Of a stretch of 7,064 bases of DNA, positions 1 to 7,047 are shown in pieces. The stretch covers positions 1 through 7,064 of the forward strand of contig JAMOMX010000396.1 in assembly GCA_027066935.1 (NCBI GenBank). Reading direction: 5' to 3'. The notes below the pieces were generated by a model. It made no database searches, was not told the DNA's origin, and worked only from the letters and a program-made list of their open reading frames with translations. The position numbers and the translations under genes were made by a program. Within the stretch, counting starts at the first letter, position 1; the number at the start of each line of letters is the position of its first letter. The DNA comes from Sulfurimonas sp. GTDB taxonomy: Bacteria > Campylobacterota > Campylobacteria > Campylobacterales > Sulfurimonadaceae.

Positions 1-451
1 TTTTTATTGTAAAAAATACAAACTTTCATTTGGCAAACATATGGATTTAGTAGCACTTTCAATCCCTTTAGCTTTTGTTTTTGGTCGTATTGGAAACTTT
101 TTAAATAAAGAGTTGATTGGTCGTGAAACTGATGTGAGTTGGGGAATTTATGTAGATGGAGTTCTTCGCCATCCATCACAGCTATATGAGGCAATATTAG
201 AGGGTATTGGTGTTTTTATTGTTGTTTATATTTATAGAAAATATCAAAAATTTAGCGGTGAACTTATTTTAGTATATGCAATCTCTTATGGATTGTTTCG
301 TGCAATAGCTGAGATATGGCGTGCTCCAGATGTGCAGATTGGTTATGTGTGTTGTGACGCTATCACTCAAGGTCAAGTTATGAGTTTGGGAATGAGTTTA
401 GTTGGTGTTTTGGCTTGGATATATTTTTATAAAAAAAGTTTAAAAGCGTAA
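1..451 (+). CDS. lgt: Prolipoprotein diacylglyceryl transferase, C-terminal part (5' end outside window)
   Basis: Lgt is an inner-membrane enzyme that transfers diacylglycerol from phosphatidylglycerol to the lipobox cysteine of prolipoproteins, the first step of lipoprotein maturation. The frame is open from base 2 to the TAA at 449-451, so the ATG at 41 is an internal methionine and not the start; about 149 residues are visible against roughly 260-290 for the family. The Lgt signature GRIGNFLNKELIGR lies at fragment residues 28-41 (bases 83-124). Its Arg29, Asn32, Glu37 and Gly40 match E. coli R143, N146, E151 and G154. Two further family blocks follow: HPSQLYEAILEG, and GLFRAIAEIWRAPD just before the last membrane helix, which ends in a short basic tail. 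The N-terminal HGGL region is outside the window. Identity is secure; completeness of the gene cannot be judged. Confidence 0.96.
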   Translation, partial: FYCKKYKLSFGKHMDLVALSIPLAFVFGRIGNFLNKELIGRETDVSWGIYVDGVLRHPSQLYEAILEGIGVFIVVYIYRKYQKFSGELILVYAISYGLFRAIAEIWRAPDVQIGYVCCDAITQGQVMSLGMSLVGVLAWIYFYKKSLKA

Positions 452-462
452 CTTATTTTTTT
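431..462. terminator. Possible bidirectional terminator at the lgt / DUF2062 convergence
   Basis: An A-tract followed by GTT (431-440) can pair with AACTT plus a seven-T run (450-462), leaving A455 bulged and a 9-base loop. Seen from either strand the hairpin ends in a run of about seven T, the shape expected of a shared terminator between convergent genes. Both stop codons lie inside it. The stem has only one G-C pair, so it would be weak; this is a tentative call. Confidence 0.33.
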
Positions 463-947
463 CTATGATGACGATGGAGTTTTTTGTCTCTGTGAACTGA
501 TGATTTCCAAAAATAATTAACTAACCAATATCCTAAACTTGCACTAGTAACTGAATAAAATAATGTGCCGGTATAAAGACTTACGAAAATATTATCAAGA
601 TTATCGCTAAACCATTCAAGTGTCATCTCTACATCTAAAGTTTCCCTTCCCAAAAGAAAAGAGCCTGTCATATATTCCATATAATATATTGGTGGCATTG
701 TAAAGGGGTTGCTTATCCAACACATAGCAAGTGCTATAGGGACGTTAAACTTTGTAAATGGCATCACAGCAAGAACAACTGCCATCTGCATTGGCATTGG
801 TATAAAAGCGATAAAAAGACCTATAAAAATAGCTTTTGATACCATCCTTCTGTTAGTTGAAAGATATTCTTTTGGGACCTTATATTTTAAAATAAATTTT
901 TTTAGTTTTTCACTTTTACTTATCTTTTTAAGATTTCTTCTTAACAT
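453..947 (-). CDS. DUF2062 family membrane protein
   Basis: A 164-residue small membrane protein that I assign to the DUF2062 family, whose biochemical role is not established. A basic, soluble N-terminus (residues 1-36) is followed by a hydrophobic segment carrying FIPMPMQM (48-55, matching the family's P-x-G/P-x-Q turn). Next comes the most diagnostic block, an Asn at 68 and then CWISNPFTMPPIYY (76-89), matching the usual N...WISNP.T..P.Y pattern. A further membrane helix lies at about 119-146. The C-terminus is strongly basic and histidine-containing (VHRDKKLHRHHRKK, 151-164), presumably cytoplasmic. The ATG at 947 is the only start upstream of the conserved region, but its Shine-Dalgarno sequence is poor. 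It is divergent from the helicase gene and ends one base from the lgt stop, so it is probably transcribed alone. Intact; function unknown. Confidence 0.85.
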   Translation of the reverse strand: MLRRNLKKISKSEKLKKFILKYKVPKEYLSTNRRMVSKAIFIGLFIAFIPMPMQMAVVLAVMPFTKFNVPIALAMCWISNPFTMPPIYYMEYMTGSFLLGRETLDVEMTLEWFSDNLDNIFVSLYTGTLFYSVTSASLGYWLVNYFWKSSVHRDKKLHRHHRKK

Positions 948-975
948 TAAATACCGCTTAATTGTTTTTTGGTCA

Positions 976-981
976 ATTATA
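976..981 (-). promoter_or_regulatory. Candidate -10 element for the DUF2062 gene
   Basis: The minus strand reads TATAAT, a perfect sigma-70 -10 hexamer, 28 bases before the ATG at 947. That would give a leader of roughly 20 bases. No convincing -35 box is seen 16-18 bases upstream, which is usual for vegetative promoters in Campylobacterota. Assigned by sequence only. Confidence 0.5.
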
Positions 982-990
982 GCTTTAATA

Positions 991-999
991 TGCTAAAAT
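991..999 (+). promoter_or_regulatory. Candidate extended -10 element for the rhlE-truC unit
   Basis: TGCTAAAAT matches the extended -10 form TGnTAAAAT and lies 29 bases before the helicase ATG, predicting a leader of about 20-25 bases. A short Shine-Dalgarno-like GGA (1020-1022) sits 6 bases before the start. There is no clear -35 box. The element lies only nine bases from the oppositely oriented -10 of the DUF2062 gene. Confidence 0.5.
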
Positions 1000-1028
1000 T
1001 CTGTATAAATTAAATATATGGATACTTT

Positions 1029-2288
1029 ATGTCATTTGAAAAACTAGGTGTTATGAAACCACTTCTTAGTGCAATAAAAGAGTTAGGTTATGAAACCCCT
1101 ACAACTATTCAAACAAGAGCTATACCTTTAGTCTTAGCTAAAGAGGATGTTTTTGCAACAGCCCAAACAGGAACTGGTAAAACTGCTGCATTTGGTTTAC
1201 CAATGATTCAGAGACTTCGTGCTACATCAGCAGATGAAAACAGACTTTTGCGTGGTATTATTTTATCTCCTACTCGTGAGTTAGCTTTACAGATTCATGA
1301 TGATTTGAAAAAATATGCAAAAAATATGAAGCTAAATATTGCTGTGCTTGTTGGTGGTAAAGATATAGAGTATCAACAACGCATCTTAAAAGAGGGTGTA
1401 GATATTGTGATAGCTACACCAGGGCGCTTAATAGAGCACCATGCAAATGGACTTGATTTGTCTAATATAGAGATATTTGTTTTAGATGAAGCAGATAGAA
1501 TGTTGGATATGGGTTTTGTAAAAGAGATTAGAAAAACTCATCCACTTTTGCCAAAACGTCACCAAACACTACTTTTTTCAGCTACTTATAGTGATAAAGT
1601 TAGAAAACTTTCAAAACTTATCTTAACAAAACCTCAGTTTATAGAGTCATCTAAGAAAAATTCAACAGTGGATACAATTAATCAAATTGCATATATGGTA
1701 GATACTGATAAAAAAGCAGCTTTATGTGCATACCTAATTGGTTCACGTAACTTTAGGCAAGTGCTTGTGTTTACAAAAACTAAAAAGAGTGCAGATGAGT
1801 TAGTTATAGAGCTTAAAAAAGATGGTCTTAAGTGTGGAGTTATCCATGGTGATAAAACTCAGGCAAATCGTACAAAAACTCTTACTCAGTTTAAAGAGGG
1901 AGAGTTTAAAGTTCTTGTAGCTACTGATATTGCTTCACGTGGTTTAGATATTGAACATCTACCATATGTAATAAACTACGAACTTCCTGGAATTCCAGAA
2001 GATTATGTACATCGTGTTGGACGAACTGGTCGTGCAGGTCGAGAGGGTGAGGCTATCTCGCTTTTAGATATTTATGATAAGTTTGATATTAAAGATATTG
2101 AGCGTTTAATTGGGCAAAAAATACCAAAAGAGGTAGTTGAGGGATTTGAGCCTGATCCAAATATTCGTCGTAAAGATGTTGAAGATATCAAAATAAAAAG
2201 TGAGCATAAAAAAGAGGGTAAAAAACCTGCTAAAAAGCACTATAAAAAAACTACAAACAAGCATAGAAGAGTAACAAAAAGAGGCTAA
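1029..2288 (+). CDS. rhlE: DEAD-box ATP-dependent RNA helicase, RhlE subfamily
   Basis: A cytoplasmic ATP-driven RNA-remodelling enzyme; RhlE-type helicases act in ribosome assembly and RNA turnover. All core motifs are present in 419 residues: the Q motif (Phe3 and GYETPTTIQ, 20-28), Walker A AQTGTGKT (45-52), PTREL (81-85), GG (109-110), TPGR (130-133), DEAD (153-156) and SAT (184-186). Domain 2 has VLVFTKTK (245-252), ATDIASRGLD (298-307) and HRVGRTGR (328-335). GFEPDPNI (372-379), just after the core, resembles the GYEPDPSI segment of E. coli RhlE and supports the subfamily. The tail from about 380 is Lys/Arg-rich (for example KKEGKKPAKKHYKK), likely a non-specific RNA-binding extension. 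The ATG at 1029 places the Q-motif Phe at residue 3, as is usual. The gene overlaps truC by one base (TAATG), indicating cotranscription. Catalytically complete; which of several helicase paralogues it is cannot be decided here. Confidence 0.95.
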   Translation: MSFEKLGVMKPLLSAIKELGYETPTTIQTRAIPLVLAKEDVFATAQTGTGKTAAFGLPMIQRLRATSADENRLLRGIILSPTRELALQIHDDLKKYAKNMKLNIAVLVGGKDIEYQQRILKEGVDIVIATPGRLIEHHANGLDLSNIEIFVLDEADRMLDMGFVKEIRKTHPLLPKRHQTLLFSATYSDKVRKLSKLILTKPQFIESSKKNSTVDTINQIAYMVDTDKKAALCAYLIGSRNFRQVLVFTKTKKSADELVIELKKDGLKCGVIHGDKTQANRTKTLTQFKEGEFKVLVATDIASRGLDIEHLPYVINYELPGIPEDYVHRVGRTGRAGREGEAISLLDIYDKFDIKDIERLIGQKIPKEVVEGFEPDPNIRRKDVEDIKIKSEHKKEGKKPAKKHYKKTTNKHRRVTKRG

Positions 2289-3004
2289 TGTTAGAGATAC
2301 TTTATAGGGATGAATACTTTATAGCCATAAATAAACCTAGTGGCTTGTTAGTTCATCGCTCCCCAATTGATAAACATGAAACTCAGTTTGCGGTTCAAAT
2401 TTTGCGTGATCAAATAGGGCAATATGTTTATCCACTTCATAGAATAGATAAACCAACTTCTGGAGTACTTTTTTTTGGACTTGATAAAGAGAGTACAAAT
2501 CTAGTCTCTAAGCAGTTTAAAAACCATACAATTAAAAAAACATATTTAGCAATTGTAAGAGGTTATACGGATGAGAGTGGAGAGATAAACCATGCGTTAA
2601 AAGAAAAACTTGATAAGATTGCAGATAAAAAAGTAAATCTTGACAAAGAAGCTCAAGAGGCTCTAACTCACTACAAAACATTAGCTAAAGTTGAAATACC
2701 ATATGCTGTAGGTAGATATGAAAAAACTAGATACTCATTAGTAGAGTTAAAACCTCACACTGGTAGGAAACATCAACTTCGTCGCCATATGAAACATATA
2801 TCTCATCATATTTTGGGTGATACAAAATATGGTAGAGGGGAGCATAACAAGCTGATACGCTCTATATATGAGTGTAATAGACTTTTACTTCACGCTAGTG
2901 AATTAAAAGTCTATCATCCATATTTAAAAAAAGAGATTGTTATAAAAGCTGGTTTTGATGATGTGTTTAAAAATCTTTTTAGAGAATTTGGTTGGATAAT
3001 TTAG
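2288..3004 (+). CDS. truC: tRNA pseudouridine(65) synthase TruC
   Basis: An RluA-family pseudouridine synthase. In E. coli TruC isomerises U65 in the acceptor/T-stem region of tRNA-Ile and tRNA-Asp. The resemblance to TruC runs nearly end to end: an N-terminal MLEILYRDE start, NKPSGLLVHRS (15-25), RDQIGQ (40-45), and the catalytic block HRIDKPTSGV (51-60) with Asp54 as nucleophile. LDKIADK (108-114), GRYEKTRY (142-149), GRKHQLRRH (159-167), HHILGDTKYG and the closing FGW near the C-terminus complete it. At 238 residues it is slightly shorter than the roughly 260 of E. coli, lacking only a C-terminal extension. The start is fixed by the TAATG overlap with the helicase stop and by the conserved N-terminus. 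The upstream AGAGG (2280-2284) lies inside the last helicase codons at a short 3-base spacing, which fits translational coupling. A sister RluA enzyme is the only alternative, and less likely. Confidence 0.93.
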   Translation: MLEILYRDEYFIAINKPSGLLVHRSPIDKHETQFAVQILRDQIGQYVYPLHRIDKPTSGVLFFGLDKESTNLVSKQFKNHTIKKTYLAIVRGYTDESGEINHALKEKLDKIADKKVNLDKEAQEALTHYKTLAKVEIPYAVGRYEKTRYSLVELKPHTGRKHQLRRHMKHISHHILGDTKYGRGEHNKLIRSIYECNRLLLHASELKVYHPYLKKEIVIKAGFDDVFKNLFREFGWII

Positions 3005-3009
3005 GTTAT

Positions 3010-3831
3010 TCAAGAAATTTCCTGTAAAAACTTTTTTAAAGCTGGTATGTATATATGTTTAGATTTTATAAAACCATAGTTATGATCTCCCCTAATTTTT
3101 ACAAAAGTTTTTGGCTCATTGGCATTTTTAAAAACTGCCTCACCATACTTAAATGGGATAATATTGTCATCTTCACTATGAACAATTAAAATAGGATAAT
3201 TTATATTTTTTAAATATTTTGTAGTTTCATATTTAAAATGTATTAAAAACTTTGGAAAAAAAGGAAACATATCAGATGCAAGCTCTTTAGTAGTGCTAAA
3301 AGTTGATTCAAGGATGATGGCTTTTGGCTTTAACTCGCTGCCTAGTTTAGCAGCAATGGTTCCACCTAAAGATCTGCCAAAAAGGATGATATCTTTATCT
3401 TTTATATTTTTGTTTTTTAAAAGGTATCTCCATGCAGTTTTAGCATCATCGTAAGTGTTTTTCTCATTAGCATTACCCTCAGAATTTCCATAACCTCTAT
3501 AATCAAATATGAACACATTCATCCCTAGCGAGTTAAAAAATTTTATTGAATCAAGACGATGAGATATATTTCCACCATTACCATGGAGAAAAAATAGTGT
3601 AATTTTTGCATCTTTTTTTGGTATATACCAAGCATGAAGTTTTGTTTTATCATTGCTCTCAAACATTATAGATTCATACTCAAGACCAATTGTTTTAGGA
3701 TTTATATCTACATTTTTAGATGGAAAATAAATTAATTTAGATTGAAATATATAGATTAAAGCAATTAAAACTATATATCCACCTACCAATACAAAAAAAG
3801 ATATCTTAAGTAGTTGAGTAAAATTTTGCAT
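3010..3831 (-). CDS. Membrane-anchored alpha/beta hydrolase (ABHD12/13- or YfhR-like)
   Basis: A serine hydrolase of the alpha/beta-hydrolase fold, 273 residues. One N-terminal hydrophobic helix (about residues 10-29) is not followed by a lipobox or a clear signal-peptidase site, so it is probably a membrane anchor. Fold landmarks come in order: the oxyanion-hole loop LHGNGGN (82-88), DYRGYGNSEG (110-119), and the nucleophile elbow GRSLGG (152-157) with Ser154. The acid is Asp222 in HSEDDNIIPF (218-227) and the His is His250 in RGDHN. The triad is therefore complete. This arrangement is typical of the ABHD12/ABHD13/BEM46-type group, but the substrate (ester, lipid or peptide) cannot be told from sequence. 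The start is supported by a strong GGAGG (3837-3841) five bases upstream. It lies downstream of the RND pump on the same strand, separated by a hairpin and with its own candidate promoter, so probably not part of the efflux operon. It converges on truC with a 5-base gap. Confidence 0.9.
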   Translation of the reverse strand: MQNFTQLLKISFFVLVGGYIVLIALIYIFQSKLIYFPSKNVDINPKTIGLEYESIMFESNDKTKLHAWYIPKKDAKITLFFLHGNGGNISHRLDSIKFFNSLGMNVFIFDYRGYGNSEGNANEKNTYDDAKTAWRYLLKNKNIKDKDIILFGRSLGGTIAAKLGSELKPKAIILESTFSTTKELASDMFPFFPKFLIHFKYETTKYLKNINYPILIVHSEDDNIIPFKYGEAVFKNANEPKTFVKIRGDHNYGFIKSKHIYIPALKKFLQEIS

Positions 3832-3836
3832 CTAAA

Positions 3837-3841
3837 CCTCC
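3837..3841 (-). promoter_or_regulatory. Shine-Dalgarno site of the alpha/beta hydrolase
   Basis: The minus strand reads GGAGG, five bases before the ATG at 3831. It is among the strongest ribosome-binding sites in this window and fixes the start codon ahead of the membrane anchor. Confidence 0.75.
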
Positions 3842-3881
3842 ATATCAATACCAAAACCCATTAAAAGGTATAAATTTAAAT

Positions 3882-3890
3882 ATTTTAACA
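3882..3890 (-). promoter_or_regulatory. Candidate extended -10 element for the alpha/beta hydrolase
   Basis: The minus strand reads TGTTAAAAT, again TGnTAAAAT, the same form as the element before the helicase gene. It is 50 bases before the hydrolase ATG, predicting a leader of about 45 bases. It lies downstream of the hairpin that follows the pump gene, consistent with separate transcription. No -35 box is evident. Confidence 0.45.
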
Positions 3891-3916
3891 TTTCATAGCC
3901 TATAAAAGAACTATAC

Positions 3917-3949
3917 AAACCAATCTTTAAAAAATAAAAAGATTGGTTT
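3917..3949 (-). terminator. Hairpin terminator after the RND pump gene
   Basis: A perfect 12-bp inverted repeat, AAACCAATCTTT (3917-3928) and AAAGATTGGTTT (3938-3949), encloses a 9-base A-rich loop. On the minus strand it begins 11 bases past the pump stop codon, the expected place for an intrinsic terminator. The 3' arm ends in TTT, but the tract after it is interrupted (GTATAGTTCTTTT), so termination may be leaky or the hairpin may serve as an mRNA 3'-end stabiliser. The repeat is symmetric, but no gene reads into it on the plus strand. Confidence 0.6.
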
Positions 3950-3960
3950 ATTAATATTAG

Positions 3961-6900
3961 TTATGAATTAACAGAACTATTTTTATGCTTTTTATTATAA
4001 AAAAGCAGATAAGTTGAAGGTAATACAAGTAGAGTTAAAAGTGTTGAACTTATAATTCCACCTGTAATTACAACTGAAAGTGGAAATTGGATTTCACTTC
4101 CTACTCCACTTGCATATAATAATGGCAAGATACCAAATAGAGTTGTAAATGCTGTCATTAAAACTGGACGTAGCCTTAAAAGAGTTGCATCTTTTAGAAG
4201 AATTTTTAAATCTACATGTGGAAATTTAGCTTTAAGTTCATCTATAAAACTCACTAGTACTATACCATTTAAAATTGCTATGGCAAATATGGCGAGGAAT
4301 CCAATTATCGCTGATACAGAGAGATAAATATCTGCATATAACAGGGCAATTATCCCACCAATAAATCCAAATGGAACATTTATCAAAATAAGCATAGCTT
4401 TTGAGAGAGAGTTAAAAGCAGTGTATAAAAGTAAAATAATTAAAAATATTGTAATTGGGATTAAAATCATCAACTTTTGAATTGCTTCTTTCATATTTTT
4501 AAAATCACCAGCCCAACCTATGTAGTAACCATTAGGAATATTAACTTCATCTTGAATAATTTGATTAGCTTCTTCTACAAATGAAGCGACATCACGACCC
4601 TCAACTCCCATAGAGAGAACCATATATCTACTAAGATTTTCCCGCTTTATAAAAGAGGGTCCATGACTTACAGATATATCACAAATCTGATCTAAACTAA
4701 CTAATACACCATTGTTTGCTCGTAGGGTTAACTCTTTTATCGATTCAATATCTTCTTTTGCATCTTTGATTTTAGCCACGATTCCAAAACGACGAATACC
4801 CTCTATTTTTTCAGAAACTGCCTCTTCACCAATACCGTTACGGATAACACTCATAACTTCATCAACATTAATTCCATATCGAGCCAGAGCTAAATAATTT
4901 GGTTTAATTTTAATTTGGGCTTGACCTAGTTGAACTTCAACTTCCATCTCCTCTAATCCATCAACATCTTTAAGTTTAGCTTGAATAGATTTAGAAATAG
5001 AGTCTAATACTTTTTGATCATCACCATATATTTTAATCGCTAACTCCGCCTTTACACCCTCAAGCAACTCTTCAATACGCATAGCGATAGGTTGAGTTGG
5101 AACAAATTGAACATACTCAAAAGTATGTTTTAAATCTTTATTCATACGATTAGTTAATTCTTTAAGATCTTTTATATCATCTTTTAGTGTTAAAAGAACT
5201 TCCATATAGTTTGCTTGTGCTGTTTCACCTTTTTCACTTCTTCCCGCCATTGAAAGAACAGATGTTACTTCATTTGGATAGTTTTTTAATATATGTTTTT
5301 CTATCTCACTTGCTGTTTGAATAGACTGTACTAAACCAGTTCCAGGTATTGCTACAACTCTATACATAATCGATTCTTCGTTTAATTCAGGCATAAACTC
5401 CCGACCTTGCTGACTTAAAACATATACTAAACCAACAAAAACTATAGATATAAATATTAAAAAAGCTTTTGAATGTTTAAGAGCTAACATCAGTAATGGA
5501 GTGTAAACTTTTTTTATACTTCTCATCAATGAGTTTTCTTTAGATTTTGCAGGTTTTAAAAGTAAAAAAGTTAATACTGGAACTAATGTAAGTGCAACCA
5601 ATAAAGACCCCAACATTACAAAAACAATATTTAATGCCATTGGAGTATAAAGTTTTCCTGCTAATCCATCAAGAGATAAAAGAGGTATAAAAACAGCTGC
5701 TATTATCAAAACAGCAAATGTAATAGGGGTTGCTACCTCTTTAGCAGATTCTGCTATAACTTTGAGTCTAGGTGCATTTGGTTCATCGTGGAGTTTCCTA
5801 AAACTATTTTCAACAATAACAATAGTGCCATCAACAATCATTCCCACGGCAATTGCAAGACCACTAAGACTCATAAGGTTTGCACTTAAATTATAGTAGT
5901 CCATCAATAAAAATGCAATTAATAAAGATAACGGTAAAGAAACAATAACAATAAAAGCTGAACGAAGCTCAAACAAAAATAAAAACAAAATTATTGCAAC
6001 TAAAATCATACCTGATAAAAGAGCAGATGTCATTGTGCTAACGGCTTTATGTGTTATCTCTGTTCTATCATAAATAGTCTCAATACTAACACCTTTTGGG
6101 AGTGCTGAGTTCACTATATTTATTTTTTCTTTAATTAACTCTACAACCTGAGCAGCATTTGTCGCAGTTCTTTGCAGAACCATCCCCATTACCGCTTCGC
6201 TTCCATCTATACTCACTGCTCCAAATCTAGGAGCTGAACCCTCTTGAACTACAGCTACATCTTGTATAGTTACAGATTGTCCCTCTTCAAATTTAACAAC
6301 GCTATTGCGAATATCATCAAGAGTGGTGTAAAGTCCTGTCCCACGAATCAAATACTGCTCCCTATTGAACTCTAGGTATTGACCACCAGCAGCTTGATTA
6401 CTCTTTTGTAATGCATTCACTACATCACCGTATGTTACACCAATGTTTTGAAGTTTTTTAGTATCAATCAAAACATTATATTGCTTCTCAAATCCACCCC
6501 AACCAATAACCTCTTCAACACCACTTACGCTTTTGAGCAATGGAGTGACAATATAATCTTGCATCTCTCTTATCTCTCGAAGTGAGTATTTATTAGTAGA
6601 GTCTTTTATCTCATACCAAAATACTTGACCAAGTCCAGTAGTATTTGGTCCCAATACTGGTTTTCCCCAACCATCAGGAATATCAACACCACTTAATCTC
6701 TCACTTACGAGTTGACGTAAAAAATATATATCCATATCATCTTCAAAAAATATAGATACATAAGAGAGACCAAAAAATGAGTTTGACATAATCATCTTTA
6801 CACCAGCCATTCCAGATACAGCTGATTCTATTGGATAAGTAAGTAGTTTTTCTATATCCTCAGCAGAATTTCCAGGACTCTCTGTATAGATCACAACTTG

Positions 6901-7035
6901 CTTTGGTGTTACATCTGGAAAAGCATCTATTGGAATTTCATTATAGGCTTTGATACCAAAGGCAGTTATTGTTAAAAAAATTGTTATCACTAATAATTTA
7001 TATTTTAGTGATATATCTATAAGGTTATTTAACAT
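3961..7035 (-). CDS. Heavy-metal efflux RND transporter, inner-membrane pump (CzcA/CusA family)
   Basis: The proton-driven inner-membrane component of a tripartite RND pump that, with a periplasmic adaptor and an outer-membrane channel, exports metal cations. At 1024 residues it is normal length. TM1 (about 11-30) is followed by the HME-family block IPIDAFPDVTPKQV (34-47), then the first periplasmic domain, TM2-TM6 (about 336-494), TM7 (about 524-541), the second periplasmic domain, and TM8-TM12 (about 852-1012). TM4 reads AVGMIVDGTIVIVEN (396-410). Its Asp402 and Glu409 match CzcA Asp408 and Glu415, while the first CzcA aspartate (DFG) is Ala396. TM10 has ILNGIVLVSF, like CzcA and unlike CusA, which has Glu there. 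The CusA copper-binding methionine in RIDMLSTG is Glu here (RIEELLEG). These points favour a CzcA-like divalent-cation pump, but the metal is unproven. AGGTGA six bases upstream supports the start. It is probably the last gene of its operon, ending at a hairpin. Confidence 0.93.
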   Translation of the reverse strand: MLNNLIDISLKYKLLVITIFLTITAFGIKAYNEIPIDAFPDVTPKQVVIYTESPGNSAEDIEKLLTYPIESAVSGMAGVKMIMSNSFFGLSYVSIFFEDDMDIYFLRQLVSERLSGVDIPDGWGKPVLGPNTTGLGQVFWYEIKDSTNKYSLREIREMQDYIVTPLLKSVSGVEEVIGWGGFEKQYNVLIDTKKLQNIGVTYGDVVNALQKSNQAAGGQYLEFNREQYLIRGTGLYTTLDDIRNSVVKFEEGQSVTIQDVAVVQEGSAPRFGAVSIDGSEAVMGMVLQRTATNAAQVVELIKEKINIVNSALPKGVSIETIYDRTEITHKAVSTMTSALLSGMILVAIILFLFLFELRSAFIVIVSLPLSLLIAFLLMDYYNLSANLMSLSGLAIAVGMIVDGTIVIVENSFRKLHDEPNAPRLKVIAESAKEVATPITFAVLIIAAVFIPLLSLDGLAGKLYTPMALNIVFVMLGSLLVALTLVPVLTFLLLKPAKSKENSLMRSIKKVYTPLLMLALKHSKAFLIFISIVFVGLVYVLSQQGREFMPELNEESIMYRVVAIPGTGLVQSIQTASEIEKHILKNYPNEVTSVLSMAGRSEKGETAQANYMEVLLTLKDDIKDLKELTNRMNKDLKHTFEYVQFVPTQPIAMRIEELLEGVKAELAIKIYGDDQKVLDSISKSIQAKLKDVDGLEEMEVEVQLGQAQIKIKPNYLALARYGINVDEVMSVIRNGIGEEAVSEKIEGIRRFGIVAKIKDAKEDIESIKELTLRANNGVLVSLDQICDISVSHGPSFIKRENLSRYMVLSMGVEGRDVASFVEEANQIIQDEVNIPNGYYIGWAGDFKNMKEAIQKLMILIPITIFLIILLLYTAFNSLSKAMLILINVPFGFIGGIIALLYADIYLSVSAIIGFLAIFAIAILNGIVLVSFIDELKAKFPHVDLKILLKDATLLRLRPVLMTAFTTLFGILPLLYASGVGSEIQFPLSVVITGGIISSTLLTLLVLPSTYLLFYNKKHKNSSVNS

Positions 7036-7041
7036 AATTTA

Positions 7042-7047
7042 TCACCT
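7042..7047 (-). promoter_or_regulatory. Shine-Dalgarno site of the RND pump
   Basis: The minus strand reads AGGTGA, six bases before the ATG at 7035, supporting that start. It overlaps the candidate TAG stop (7046-7048) of an upstream frame, an arrangement that would couple translation of the pump to the gene before it. Confidence 0.65.

Noticed and set aside
41..43. ATG at 41 as the start of a short lgt
   Set aside because: The same frame is open to the window edge, and Lgt needs its upstream helices and HGGL region; this is an internal methionine.
709..996. Plus-strand open frame of 95 codons antisense to the DUF2062 gene
   Set aside because: It lies almost wholly opposite a conserved family protein, shows no family motif or good ribosome-binding site, and reads as a low-complexity hydrophobic shadow of the other strand.
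2992..3013. Hairpin TTGGATAA / TTATTCAA around the truC stop as a terminator
   Set aside because: The 8-bp stem needs a G-U pair, is AT-rich and has no T-run after it. On the other strand it has a mismatch. Too weak to call.
3013..3021. Short palindrome GAAATTTC near the hydrolase stop as an operator
   Set aside because: It lies within the last coding codons of the hydrolase, is very short, and is expected by chance in AT-rich sequence.
4712..4897. Plus-strand open frame of 61 codons inside the RND pump gene
   Set aside because: It is fully antisense to a conserved part of the pump, with no supporting start signal or recognisable protein.
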